From RYN-230 sp963717125 (GTDB lineage: Bacteria > Actinomycetota > Actinomycetes > Streptosporangiales > Streptosporangiaceae): 64,000 nucleotides of DNA. This document shows positions 52,075 through 61,353 of the stretch, piece by piece. Numbering within the stretch: position 1 is the stretch's first letter; each line of letters starts with the position of its first letter. The position numbers and the translations under genes are program-made. The stretch is taken from assembly GCA_963717125.1 (NCBI GenBank), contig CAVQVG010000015.1, positions 372,001 through 436,000 of the forward strand, written 5' to 3'. The notes below the pieces were generated by a model. It ran no database searches, was not told where the DNA came from, and was given only the letters and a program-made list of their open reading frames with translations.

Positions 52075-52350
52075 TCAGGCGTGGCCGTTCTCGCTGAGCA
52101 CGGTCTGCAGCGCTTGCCGGAGTCCGGCCGCTCCAGTGTCGCCTAGCGTTGCCGTGAAGTCCCGCTCGGTCTCGGAGTACCGGCTCTCTGCCTGCCGGAA
52201 TACCTCCCAGCCGTGGTCGGTGAGCGCGAGGATGTTGCACCGCCGGTCTTGTTCTGAGGGCCTGCGCGCGACGATTCCCTGGCGTTCGAGCGCGTCGAGG
52301 AGCGCGACCATCGAGGTGGGGTCAACGCATAATATCAGTAAGCTGACCAT
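52075..52350 (-). pseudogene. 5'-truncated MarR regulator
   Basis: 91 residues at most. From VDPTSMVALLDALERQGI (recognition helix) through the wing RRPSEQDRRCNILALTDHG to the C-terminal helices it is a good MarR match. The ~45 N-terminal residues are gone and replaced by a few codons of unrelated sequence that belong to the operator region. It cannot bind DNA normally. Truncation point is near 52325-52335. Confidence 0.75.
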
Positions 52351-52363
52351 CAGCTCTACTGAT
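52334..52363. promoter_or_regulatory. nested inverted repeats upstream of the epimerase gene
   Basis: ATCAGTA (52334-52340) and TACTGAT (52357-52363) enclose AGCTGA (52341-52346) and TCAGCT (52350-52355). All arms are perfect. This is a typical MarR-type operator lying between the MarR fragment and the epimerase gene. Confidence 0.65.
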
Positions 52364-52391
52364 GATTTGTCAGACCGACGAAAGGAACGCG

Positions 52392-53333
52392 ATGATTCTC
52401 GTCACTGGAGGGTCCGGGTTCATCGGCTCCCACACCGTCCGCGCGCTGCATGGCCTCGGCGAGCCGAGCGTCGTGATGCAGCGCCGCAGCGGCCAGGTCC
52501 CCCCGCATCTCGCGGACCTGCCCGTCGTCGCGGAGCAGGCCGACGTCGCCGACCTGGACTCGCTGCGGGCGATCGGCGGGCGCCACGAGATCACCGGCAT
52601 CGTGCACCTTGCGGGCTACCCCGCGCCGCGGGGCACGGCCGGGGGCATCGAGGCCACCCAGGGCCTGCTCGACGGGCTCCTCAACATCGCCCGCGTCGCC
52701 GCGGAATGGGGCGTGCGCCGGGTGAGCCTCGCCAGCACGCTCGGGGTCTACGGCGGCATCCAGCACAGCGGCCCGCTGACGGAGGACCTGCCGGTGCTCC
52801 TGACCGCCCCGCACCCGATCCCGCGGTCGAAGAAGATCGCCGAGCTTCTCGGGGAGCAGCTGGCGGAGGCGACCGGCACGGAGATCGTCAGCCTCCGGAT
52901 CTCCGGCACCTGGGGCCCCCTCGGCCACGAGGACCCGTTCTTCGCCGCACCCGCGCTCATCCACGCGGCCGCCAGCGGCAAGCCCCTGGACCTGTCCGCC
53001 CTGCTCATCGCGCCGCACCTCGGCGACGGGCTCGACCTGTGCTACGTCAAGGACACCGGCCGCGCGATAGCGCTGATCCAGCTCGCCGGGCATCTCCAGC
53101 ACCGCACCTACAACATCGCGTCCGGGCGGGTGACCACGAACGCAGAGGTGATCGCAGCCATCCGCGAAGCCGTGCCCGAGGCCGAACTCGACCTCCCGGC
53201 CAGCGCCGGCCGGCCAGGCGCCGCTCTTGACATCACCCGGCTCCGCCAGGACACCGGGTTCGAGCCGGAGTACGACACCGTCCGCGCGGCCGCCAGCTAC
53301 ATCGCCTGGCTCAGGGCGGGCCACGAACGCTGA
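52392..53333 (+). CDS. NAD-dependent epimerase/dehydratase (extended SDR)
   Basis: 313 residues from ATG 52392 with GAAAGGAA upstream. GGSGFIGSH nucleotide motif, DVADLDSL, HLAGYPAP, Ser in SLASTLGVYGG, and the tail GRPGAALDITRLRQDTGF. The normal YxxxK is replaced by PIPRSKK: Lys is present but no Tyr at -4, so catalysis may be altered. It sits between inverted repeats as a passenger gene. Its own MarR is truncated, so it may be expressed constantly or controlled by the other MarR. Confidence 0.88.
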   Translation: MILVTGGSGFIGSHTVRALHGLGEPSVVMQRRSGQVPPHLADLPVVAEQADVADLDSLRAIGGRHEITGIVHLAGYPAPRGTAGGIEATQGLLDGLLNIARVAAEWGVRRVSLASTLGVYGGIQHSGPLTEDLPVLLTAPHPIPRSKKIAELLGEQLAEATGTEIVSLRISGTWGPLGHEDPFFAAPALIHAAASGKPLDLSALLIAPHLGDGLDLCYVKDTGRAIALIQLAGHLQHRTYNIASGRVTTNAEVIAAIREAVPEAELDLPASAGRPGAALDITRLRQDTGFEPEYDTVRAAASYIAWLRAGHER

Positions 53334-53440
53334 CCCGCACCGGCGGCAGTCCCGCCGCCACGTCTCCGGCATCAGCCCGGCGCGGCCAGAACGGGCGGAC
53401 ACCGGCTTTGCCGGATCGCGGGCGCGGCCGTCCGTCACGA

Positions 53441-53578
53441 GCAAGGGCGGGCCGCATCCCCGCAGGGCTCTGGGCACGGATCATCCAGCGGCTCCTCGCC
53501 CTCAACGCCTGCATCTGGCACAACTGGCTCATCGGCGCCCCGGTCAAGCGGTCCCTGATCGCCTACGACCACATCTGA
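53441..53578 (+). pseudogene. C-terminal remnant of an IS transposase (IS982-like)
   Basis: The frame ending at TGA 53576-53578 reads GRIPAGLWARIIQRLLALNA then CIWHNWLIGAPVKRSLIAYD. This is the conserved tail of actinobacterial IS982-type DDE transposases (assigned from memory of the family). No start or catalytic core remains. Confidence 0.65.
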
Positions 53579-53612
53579 ACTGCCCGCATTTCCCGATCAA
53601 CGATCTAGGTCC

Positions 53613-56442
53613 TTAAAGCGGAGTCACGCTTTCGGGGTTTTCGGGTGCTGGCGCCGGCGTGCTGGCGCGGGCGATCACGTCGCGCAGCTGGTTTCGGCCG
53701 GCTACCCCAAGCTTGGGATAGGACCGGTAGAGATGCGAGCTGACCGTGCGCGGGGAGAGGAAGAGCCGGTCACCGATCTGGCGGTTGGTCAGGCCGTCGC
53801 TGGCCAGGCGGACGATCTGGCGCTGCTGGGGGGTCAGCTCCCACAGCGCATCGCGCTCACTGGACGCCCCGGCGACCGTCACCCCGCATGCCCGCAGCTC
53901 TGCCTCGGCCCGCTGCGCCGATGACCGGGCGCCTAGCCGCCGGAAGGTTCCCAGCGCCTCCGTCAGCACGGGCTTGGCGTCGTTGATCCGGCGGCGGCGC
54001 CGCAGCCATTCGCCGTGGTCCAGGCGAAGCTGCGCCCGCTCGAATGGCCACTGGTCCCCGGCCGGGTCGGCGAGCGCGTCGCGGAAATAGGCGGCCGACT
54101 CGGCTGGGCCGGCGAGGAGGCCGCGGGCGCGGGCGATGAGCTGCCCGAGCCGGGGGGAGGCCATTCCGGCTAGCTGGCTGAGCGCGTGCTCGACGACGTC
54201 GCGTCCTTCCAGCCGCTGATCGGCGCGGACCGCGGCGGCGGCGAGATCGGCCACGCCCAGGTAGGAGGCGTAGTTGTGCAGAGGCATGCCATCGTCGCTG
54301 AACATCCCGCGGAGCTGCGTGAACGCCGAGAGGTAGCGGCCGTCGGCCAGAGCCGCGACGCCGAGGGCCCGCCGGGCCCAGGTGGTTATCAGTCCGTTTT
54401 CGGCGGGGTCGGTGGTGGCGAGCGCCCTGGCCGCATGCCTGCGTGCCGCGCCGGAGTCGGCGCGCATGGCCAGGATCATGGCTGTGATCACGTCAGCGGA
54501 CCCGGCAATGGTTTCCATGTGGTTCGCCTCAGCCAGGTCGGCGGCTTCGGCGGCCGCTTCCAGCCCCTCGTCCCAGCGGCCGGTGTCGGTGTAGGCCCAC
54601 CCGAGGGCGGTCAGGCCCGGGGCGCTGGTGCCCCGCACCCCCGGTGCCCGGAGCCGGCGCATGGCGTCCTGCAGCAGATGGATCGCCAGGTCCGATTCGT
54701 CCAGGAGCCAGGCGGCGGACCCGGCTCGCCACAGAGCCGGCTCGTCCAGATCAGAACGCGCGATGCGGTGCAGGTACGGGACGACCTGGTTTCTGCTGCC
54801 GGACGGGTCGATACAGGCCCGTATCCAGAGGCGCCGCGGGCCGACATCAACGCGCGGCGCATCGCCGGGCGGCGGCCCTTTGTGTTCCAGGAATTCGAGC
54901 ATGCGGCCCACGGCCTGGCGGCTGGCGGGCGCACCTGAGAGGTAGGCGACGGAGGCCGCATCCGCGAGGGCCTCCCAGGCGAGGGCCGGCCGGTCAGCCG
55001 GTGCCTCTTCGGCGACGGAGATGAGCACTGACAGCGCGGCTGAGCGCCGGCCGGAGTAGGCGAGTGCCCATCCGGTGTCGTGGCGGGCGGCCAGCTGCAG
55101 TTCTGGATCCGTCGTGACGGCGAGGGCGCGGGTGGCGAGTTCCTGGACCCAGTCCGCCTGGCCGGTGGGAACGGCGGCCGAGGCGGCGGCTACCAGTCTG
55201 CGGGCCTGGCCGGCGGGGTCGGGGCTGAGTTCGGCCGCGCGTTCCAGCGCCAGCGCGGCGGCGGCCGCGCCGCCGCGCTGTTGCGCCTGGGCAGCGGTGG
55301 CCTCGAGCAGCGAAGCCACGTGCTCGTCCGGGTTCAGGGCCGCGGCGGCCAGGTGCCAGGCGCGCCGGTCGGGCTGGTCGTGCAGCGCGCCGGCGAGCTG
55401 GCGGTGCGCCGCGGCGCGCTGCGCGAACGGCGCGGAGTGGTAGATCGCGGAGCGGACGAGGGGATGGGAGAACTGCAGGCCGGCCCGGTCTATCGTGACC
55501 AGGCCCGCTTGCTCGGCCGGCGCGAACGCCTGCGCGTCCGGCCCCCCGCCGCGGCTGGCGGCCGCGCTCAGCTCCGGGCCGTCGGCCACGGTGGCCAGCA
55601 GCAGCGCGGCTCTGCGCCGGCCCGGGCAGGGCGGCGAACCGGGCGGTGATGACGGCGCTCAGCCGGTCAGTCAGGGGCAGCGGCTCCGCGGCCCACCGCC
55701 GGCTGGCGGCGGGATCGGCGGCGATCACCTTGGCCAGCTCGATCAGCGCCATGGGATTACCCGCCGCCTGAGCGAGCACCTGCGCCCGGGCCCGCCCCTG
55801 AGGTGGGCGGGGCTGCCCGTCGAGCAGGCGGCTGGCGTCTGCAGTTGACAGCGGCTCCAGGTGCAGCTCCGGGAAGCCGCGGTCAAAGCCGGGGGGCGGG
55901 GCCTGCCCGCGGGCGCCCAGCAGCAGCACGACCCGGTCCACGTCCAGGCGGGTACCGGCGAAGGCCAGGGTGTCCAGCGTGCTGCGGTCCAGCCAGTGCG
56001 CGTCGTCGGCGACCACCAGGACTGGGGAACGCCCGGAAAGGTCCGACAGCAAGGTCAGCACAGCGACCCCGGTCAGCAGCGGGTCGGGAGCAACCCGGTC
56101 CGCCGTCAGCCCAAGCGCCCCCAGCAGGGCCTGGGCCTGCCGGCCCGGCAGCCCAGCCGCGCTGGGCAGCACCGGCCGCAGGAGCTGATGCAGCCCGGCG
56201 AACGCCAGTTTCGACTCCGATTCCCGGCCTGTGACCGGCAGCACCCGCATCCCCGCCGACCGGGCCCGCCCGGCGGTATCCGCCAGCAGCACGGTCTTGC
56301 CCATGCCAGCCTCACCGATCACCACCAGCACCTGGCCCGCCTCGGGGACCGGATCCACCAGCCCACGCAGCCGCGCCAGCCCGCCCTCCCGGCCGATGAT
56401 GCGCACAGGCGGCTGCGCCGGCACTTCCCCGGGGCCTGGCAT
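53613..56442 (-). pseudogene. large LuxR-family (LAL) ATPase regulator 2, broken by a +1 frameshift
   Basis: From ATG 56442 (GGAGAGGA upstream): Walker A GEAGMGKTVLL, Walker B VLVVADDAHWLDRS, and FAALPGPAQ. At about 55611-55626 (tctgcgccggcccggg) the frame shifts by one extra base. The next frame goes on LLLATVADGPELSAAASRGG, long helical repeats and a LuxR HTH (LTPQQRQIVRLASDGLTNRQ, LSPRTVSSHLYRSYPKLG) to the stop at 53613. The intact protein would be about 940 residues. It has the same plan as LuxR 1 at 42012-44797 but is not a close copy. Broken gene or sequence error is undecided. Confidence 0.85.
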
Positions 56443-56540
56443 ACGCCCGTCCTCTCCGCCACTGCGGCACGCTGACTCCAGGCTAACCAGCGCGATCGTG
56501 GTCCGAGCCGCGGGCGGCGCGCGGTCATGGCCTGGGGGAG

Positions 56541-56897
56541 CTACCCGGCGACCAGGTCGAACTCGTTGCCCTCGATGTCGGCGAAGGTGATCCAGCGGGA
56601 CTTGTCTCCCTGCAGGTCGCGGAGTCTCCGGGCGCCCAGGCTCAGCAGGCGCTCGGTCTCCGCCTCGAAGGTGTCGCTGATGAGGTCGAGGTGGAGACGG
56701 TTCTTGACGATCTTCCGCTCCGGCACCTGGTTGAACACGAGATGTGGCTCGCTGCTGTCCCGGTCGCCGGCGACCAGGACCACGTGCCGGGAAGTGGAGT
56801 CTGCCAGGACCTGCCACCCGAGGACGTCGGCCCAGAACCGGGCCAGGCCAGGGGGGTCAGCGCAGTCAACGGCGACGGCCAGCAGCGAATTGCTCAT
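56541..56897 (-). CDS. VOC-superfamily (glyoxalase-like) protein
   Basis: 118 residues from ATG 56897. Two beta-alpha-beta3 modules: LLAVAVDCADPPGLARFWADVLGW and KNRLHLDLISDTFEAETERLL, with the end ADIEGNEFDLVAG. Possible metal positions: His in NRLHLDL and Glu in GNEFDL. It resembles small resistance or dioxygenase-like proteins; function unknown. It lies between the LuxR 2 gene and an SDR gene, all on the minus strand. Confidence 0.88.
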   Translation of the reverse strand: MSNSLLAVAVDCADPPGLARFWADVLGWQVLADSTSRHVVLVAGDRDSSEPHLVFNQVPERKIVKNRLHLDLISDTFEAETERLLSLGARRLRDLQGDKSRWITFADIEGNEFDLVAG

Positions 56898-56955
56898 GCG
56901 GGCATTCCCTTTCCCGAGGTAAGGGCCGGCCATAGCCGGCGTCAGGACGGCACGG

Positions 56956-57690
56956 TCAGATGGCGGTGCGGCCGCCGTCGACGGCGATGACCGCGCCGGT
57001 GATATAGCTGGCCTTCAGGGAGGCGAGGAACGCGATGACGTCGGCGATCTCGCCGGGTTCGGCGGGCCGGGCCAGCAGGGTCGTGGCGCCGAGCGCCTCG
57101 ATGCGTTCCGGGGTGGCCCCAGCGGTCAGGACCGGCCCCGCGGCGATGGCATTGACCCGGACCCCGGCGGGACTGAACTCGGCCGCCCACGCACGAGTCA
57201 TCGCCACCAGGGCGGCCTTGGTCGCGGCGTAGGCGGCCGAGCCGGCCAGGCCGATCTGGCCAGCCATGCTCCCCAAGCTGACGATGCTGCCGCTCCCGCG
57301 GGCGGCCATCTTCGGCGCCAGCGCGGCGACGAGGAAGTACGCCGCCCGGACGTTGGCGTGAAAAAGCCGGTCATAGGTCAGCATGTCCAGGTCCGCGGTT
57401 GACCCGAACCAGGAGAACCCGGCGTTGTTGACCAGCACATCGACCGCGCCGGCCTGCTCGACGAGGTGATCAAGCTGGGCCGGATCGGCAAGGTCGGCGG
57501 CGACGAAGCGGGCCTTCCCACCCTGGACGGTGATCGTGTCGACCACCGCGGCGCCGCGGGCCGCGTCCCGCCCGTGCACGATTACCTCGGCGCCGTGCCG
57601 GCCGAGCTCTTCGGCGGCTGCTTGGCCGATGCCCGAAGTGGCCCCGGTAACGAGGGCGCTGACGCCTTCGAGGTCTCGCTGTTCGCACAT
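56956..57690 (-). CDS. short-chain dehydrogenase/reductase
   Basis: 244 residues from ATG 57690 with GAAGGGA upstream. TGATSGIG, GRDAARG (NADP-type), NNAG, Ser in SLGSMAG, YAATKAA, end GAVIAVDGG. A paralogue of the SDR at 47216-47965. It is followed after 58 bases by the VOC gene. Substrate unknown. Confidence 0.92.
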   Translation of the reverse strand: MCEQRDLEGVSALVTGATSGIGQAAAEELGRHGAEVIVHGRDAARGAAVVDTITVQGGKARFVAADLADPAQLDHLVEQAGAVDVLVNNAGFSWFGSTADLDMLTYDRLFHANVRAAYFLVAALAPKMAARGSGSIVSLGSMAGQIGLAGSAAYAATKAALVAMTRAWAAEFSPAGVRVNAIAAGPVLTAGATPERIEALGATTLLARPAEPGEIADVIAFLASLKASYITGAVIAVDGGRTAI

Positions 57691-57784
57691 CTCGTGTCCC
57701 TTCGGCGGAGTACCTCCACCTTGGGCCGCACGAGGCCCGCCTGGGTATCCGAAGCATGACTGCACATTGCGGGCGGCGAGCTCA

Positions 57785-58897
57785 CTAGCCCAGACCGGCG
57801 GTGGCCAGCGCATCGCGGCCACCGGCTGATACCAGCGCCGCGGCGGGTTCGCCCGCTGGCTGGGCGGCTGGGGACGTTGCCTCGAGCAGCAGCAGCGCGA
57901 CGTCGTCGGCGAGCCGCGACCCGGTATGCGCCGAGAGCCGGTCGAGCAGCTCGTCCGCGGCGGCCTGCAGGTCGGGACGGCGCAGCGTATCGAGGCAGTC
58001 TTCCAGCCGGAAGTACCGGCCCGCCCGGTCGCGCGCCTCGAGCAGGCCGTCGGTGTAGAAAACCAGCCGGTCGCCCGCGCCGACCGAGAACGTCGATGGC
58101 CGGATATCGGGGTGCAGGCCCAGCGGTGTCGCGTACGCGGCCGGGCTCAGTGCCTGCAGGCCGCCGTCCGCAGTGAGCCGCAGCGGCGGCGGGTGCCCAC
58201 AGGTGATGAGCTCGAGCCAGCCGCGCGGGTCGAGTTCGGCGAACACGGCCGTCACGAAGTCCTCGTCCCCCGCGGCTCGGGTGACTGAGCGGTCCACGGC
58301 GCGGGCGATCTCGGGCAGCGACAGGCCGGGCTGGGCGCAGGCATCCCGGAAGCTGGTCATCGCGACACTGGCCAGGTGCACCGCCGGCAGTCCCTTCCCG
58401 CGGGTGTCCCCGATCAGCCAGCGCGGGCGCTCTCCCCCGGCGGCGACCTCCAGGATGTCCCCGCCCACCCGCGCCTCCGCCGCGGCCGAGACGTAGCGCG
58501 AGGCCAGCTTGCCCGCGGCGATCCTGGCCGGGACCTCGCGCAGCACGGCGCTCTGCGCGACCCGGGCCACGGCCCGGATCTGGCCGAGCCGCCGCTGCGC
58601 CGCCGCGCGCAGCGCAGCGTTGGCCACCGCGAACCCGGCCAGCAACACGAGCACACCCAGGTGCGATGCGAGCGCGCCTGGCCGGCCCGGCTGGTGCACC
58701 AGGAGCCCGGCGCCCAGCAACGCCGCCCAGCCCGCGAGCACGGCCGTGAACCGCACGGGCAGCACCAGGGACGCCACCAGCGGGCCAACCGCCAGCCACC
58801 CCGCCGTGATGAAGCCGCCGCCCGCGCGGTACTGGACCGCCGCTGCCGCCGTGATGGCCAGCCCGAGCAGTAGCGCGACCACCCCTTGCCTTTGCAT
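57785..58897 (-). CDS. membrane SpoIIE/PP2C-type serine phosphatase
   Basis: 370 residues; GGGAGGAG before the ATG. About five membrane helices (~5-90), a linker, then a SpoIIE domain (~125-345): metal Asp in GGDILEV and LIGDTRGKGLPA, GHPPPLRL, VFYTDGLLEARD and DDVALLLLE. Such enzymes dephosphorylate anti-sigma-factor antagonists. No antagonist or anti-sigma kinase gene is adjacent, but the MEDS protein and ECF pair elsewhere in the window show related circuits. It is divergent from the OmpR-type regulator. Confidence 0.92.
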   Translation of the reverse strand: MQRQGVVALLLGLAITAAAAVQYRAGGGFITAGWLAVGPLVASLVLPVRFTAVLAGWAALLGAGLLVHQPGRPGALASHLGVLVLLAGFAVANAALRAAAQRRLGQIRAVARVAQSAVLREVPARIAAGKLASRYVSAAAEARVGGDILEVAAGGERPRWLIGDTRGKGLPAVHLASVAMTSFRDACAQPGLSLPEIARAVDRSVTRAAGDEDFVTAVFAELDPRGWLELITCGHPPPLRLTADGGLQALSPAAYATPLGLHPDIRPSTFSVGAGDRLVFYTDGLLEARDRAGRYFRLEDCLDTLRRPDLQAAADELLDRLSAHTGSRLADDVALLLLEATSPAAQPAGEPAAALVSAGGRDALATAGLG

Positions 58898-59051
58898 CGT
58901 CGTCTCCTCCCACCCGCTGGCAACAACGATGCGGGCCAGTTCCGGGCCGCGGCTGAACGGGGGCTCAGAGCAGGCTCAGAGCGGCTTGGCGGACAGCTTT
59001 CTCCCGGCGGGCAGTCAGCGCATCGCAAGGTTGTGCGGCGAGCGTCGGATC

Positions 59052-59780
59052 ATGGATTCTTCTGCTTCCGGAGCGGTGGTTCCGGCGGGCCGCTGCGAGG
59101 CCCGGCTGCTGGTCGTCGAAGATGAGCCGACGATCCTGGAACTGCTGTCGGGGTCGCTGCGCTACGCCGGCTTCGACGTGCTGACCGCGGCCAGCGGCCG
59201 GGAAGCGCTGCGGGCCGCGGCCGCTTCGCGGCCGGACTTGATCCTGCTCGATGTGATGCTTCCGGATGGTGACGGCTTCGACGTGATCCGCGCCATCCGG
59301 GGCGGCGGCCCGCGCGTGCCGGTCATCTTCCTGACCGCCCGCACCCACGTCCACGAGCGGGTCGCCGGGCTGACCCTGGGCGGAGATGATTACGTCACCA
59401 AGCCGTTCAGCCTGGACGAGGTGCTGGCGCGCATCCGTGCGGTGCTCCGGCGCTGCGGCGGAAGCGGGGCGGACGGTTCCCGGCTGGCCGTCGCTGACCT
59501 GGAACTCGACGAGAACAGCCACGAAGTACGGCGTCATGGCCAGCTCGTGGCCCTGACCCCGACCGAGTTCAAGCTGCTGCGCTATCTGATGCACAACGCC
59601 GGCCAGGTACTGAGCAAGACGCAGATACTCGACCATGTCTGGGACTACAGCTTCAGCGGGGACGGCAACGTCGTCGAGCCCTGCGTCAGCTATCTGCGGC
59701 GCAAGGTCGATCAGGGCGAGCCGCGGCTGATCCACACCGTCCGCGGCGCTGGCTACATGCTGCGGATCCCGCCGCCGTGA
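59052..59780 (+). CDS. OmpR/PhoB-type response regulator
   Basis: 242 residues from ATG 59052. Receiver with VVEDEPT, Asp in LILLDVMLPDGDGF, Thr in FLTAR and Lys in VTKPFSL; winged HTH with LTPTEFKLLRYLMHN and VSYLRRKVD, RGAGYML. The stop overlaps the kinase start (GTGA). It probably controls the lipoprotein-ABC exporter genes that follow. Resembles TcrX/TrcR-type regulators of actinobacteria. Confidence 0.94.
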   Translation: MDSSASGAVVPAGRCEARLLVVEDEPTILELLSGSLRYAGFDVLTAASGREALRAAAASRPDLILLDVMLPDGDGFDVIRAIRGGGPRVPVIFLTARTHVHERVAGLTLGGDDYVTKPFSLDEVLARIRAVLRRCGGSGADGSRLAVADLELDENSHEVRRHGQLVALTPTEFKLLRYLMHNAGQVLSKTQILDHVWDYSFSGDGNVVEPCVSYLRRKVDQGEPRLIHTVRGAGYMLRIPPP

Positions 59781-61273
59781 GAGTTCCGTGCCGACCCCGG
59801 CTTCGTGCGGCGCTGGCGAAGGCGTCGCTGCGAGTCCGGGTGATGGCGGTGGCCGCGGTCCTGGTCACGATCACGTCGGTGGTGATGGGCTCGCTGGGTA
59901 CCGCGCTGCTGCACGGCTACCTGCTCGAGCGGGGTGACCAGCAGTTGCGGGCGTTCGCGTCGGTGGCCAGCCGCAACCTGGCTACGTCGCGCCCGCCTGC
60001 CCACGCCCGGCCGCACGGTCTGCCCATCGAGTTCCTGGTCGAGGTCATCAGCGCCGGCGGCCAGATCCGGGTGGCCGGTGACCCGCTGCACGATACGGCC
60101 CCGCCCCGGATCAGCGCCGCGGAGCTGGACGGCCCGGCCGTCCCGTTCACCGCGGCGGCAGCGGGCGACGCTGGGCATTCCTGGCGCGCGCTGGTCCGCG
60201 CGCTGCCGGACGGGCAGCACATGGTAGTGGCGTTCAGTCTGGATGACCTGAACAGCACCGTCAGCCGCCTGCAGGTAGCTGACGCGGTGGCCGGGGCCCT
60301 GGCCATCGTGCTGCTGGCCGGGATCGGCCTGCCGCTGGTGCGGATCAGTCTGGCGCCGCTCGGCAGAATCGAGAGCACCGCGGCGGCGATCGCCGCCGGG
60401 AACCTGTCGCGGCGCATCGATCCTCCGCCGCACAGTACCGAGGTGGGCAGGCTGGCCGAGGCGCTCAACACGATGCTCGGCCGGATCGAGGCCGCCTACC
60501 GGGCCCGCGAAGAGGGCGAAGCACGCGCCCTGGACTCCGAGGACCGGATGCGGCGATTCGTCGCCGACGCCAGCCACGAGCTGCGTACCCCGCTGACCTC
60601 GGTCCTGGGGCTGGCTGAGTTCTCCCTGCAGCAGGGCGGGGACGCCACCCGCGCTGAGCTGATCCGGCTGATGGCGCTCATCCAGCAGGAAGCCACCCGG
60701 ATGGGCCGACTGGTCGAGGACCTGCTGGTCCTCGCCCAGTCCGACGAGGGCCAGTCACTGGACCTGCGCCCGGTCGATCTGTCCAGCATCGCGGCTATGG
60801 CTGTCCAGGCGGCCCGCCTGGCCCAAGCTGGCCGCCGGGTGACGCTGCGGGCCGACGAGCCGGTCATCGTGCACGGCGATAGCGGGCGGCTGCGCCAGGT
60901 CACCGACAACCTGATCAGCAACGCCCTGCAGCACACACCCGGGGGATCGCCGGTCACCGTCACCGTGACCGGCCGGGCCGGGTACGCCCAGCTCACCGTG
61001 GCCGACGACGGTCCCGGCATGACGCCAGAGCAGGCGTCCCGGGTGTTCGAGCGTTTCTACCGGACCGACCGGGCCCGCAGCCGCGCCCACGGCGGTACCG
61101 GGCTGGGCCTGTCCATCGCCGCCGCCCTGGTGGCCGCGCACGGCGGGACCATCACCGTCGACACCGCGCCCGGTCACGGCGCCGCCTTCCGGGTCCGGCT
61201 GCCGCTGGCGGACCACCTGCGGGCAGCAACCTCGCAGCCGGCCGCAACGAGATCGCAAACCCCACGCCGTTGA
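59777..61273 (+). CDS. sensor histidine kinase, two-helix periplasmic-loop type
   Basis: 498 residues, GTG start. Membrane helices at ~20-45 and ~170-195 enclose an outer sensor loop; HAMP ~195-245, HisKA with His in ADASHELRTPLTS (~272), HATPase with NLISNALQHTPGG, DDGPGM and GTGLGLSIAAAL. It phosphorylates the regulator encoded just upstream. The signal may be cell-envelope stress or a compound exported by the MacB-like system downstream. Normal length. Confidence 0.94.
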   Translation: MRVPCRPRLRAALAKASLRVRVMAVAAVLVTITSVVMGSLGTALLHGYLLERGDQQLRAFASVASRNLATSRPPAHARPHGLPIEFLVEVISAGGQIRVAGDPLHDTAPPRISAAELDGPAVPFTAAAAGDAGHSWRALVRALPDGQHMVVAFSLDDLNSTVSRLQVADAVAGALAIVLLAGIGLPLVRISLAPLGRIESTAAAIAAGNLSRRIDPPPHSTEVGRLAEALNTMLGRIEAAYRAREEGEARALDSEDRMRRFVADASHELRTPLTSVLGLAEFSLQQGGDATRAELIRLMALIQQEATRMGRLVEDLLVLAQSDEGQSLDLRPVDLSSIAAMAVQAARLAQAGRRVTLRADEPVIVHGDSGRLRQVTDNLISNALQHTPGGSPVTVTVTGRAGYAQLTVADDGPGMTPEQASRVFERFYRTDRARSRAHGGTGLGLSIAAALVAAHGGTITVDTAPGHGAAFRVRLPLADHLRAATSQPAATRSQTPRR

Positions 61274-61353
61274 CTGCAGGCGGCGGGGCATCTGGCCCTG
61301 CCCGGCGCCCTGTCCCGCGGGCAGGTGCCCGCCGCGACCTCAGGGAGACAGCA

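Larger units (their letters stand above)
51972..53609. mobile_element. 1.64-kb segment bounded by perfect 17-bp inverted repeats, with transposase remnant and passenger epimerase gene
   Basis: CCTAGATCGTTGATCGG at 51972-51988 occurs in exact reverse complement at 53593-53609. Inside are a MarR fragment, an intact epimerase gene and, 15 bases from the right repeat, the C-terminal tail of a transposase. These are the expected ends of an insertion sequence whose transposase gene has mostly been replaced. No target duplication is seen in the flanks. The right end lies 3 bases before the stop of the LuxR 2 gene. Confidence 0.7.

Noticed and set aside
53227..53616. 129-residue open frame (+) after the epimerase
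   Set aside because: It is out of frame with the transposase tail at 53441-53578 and its composition is not protein-like.
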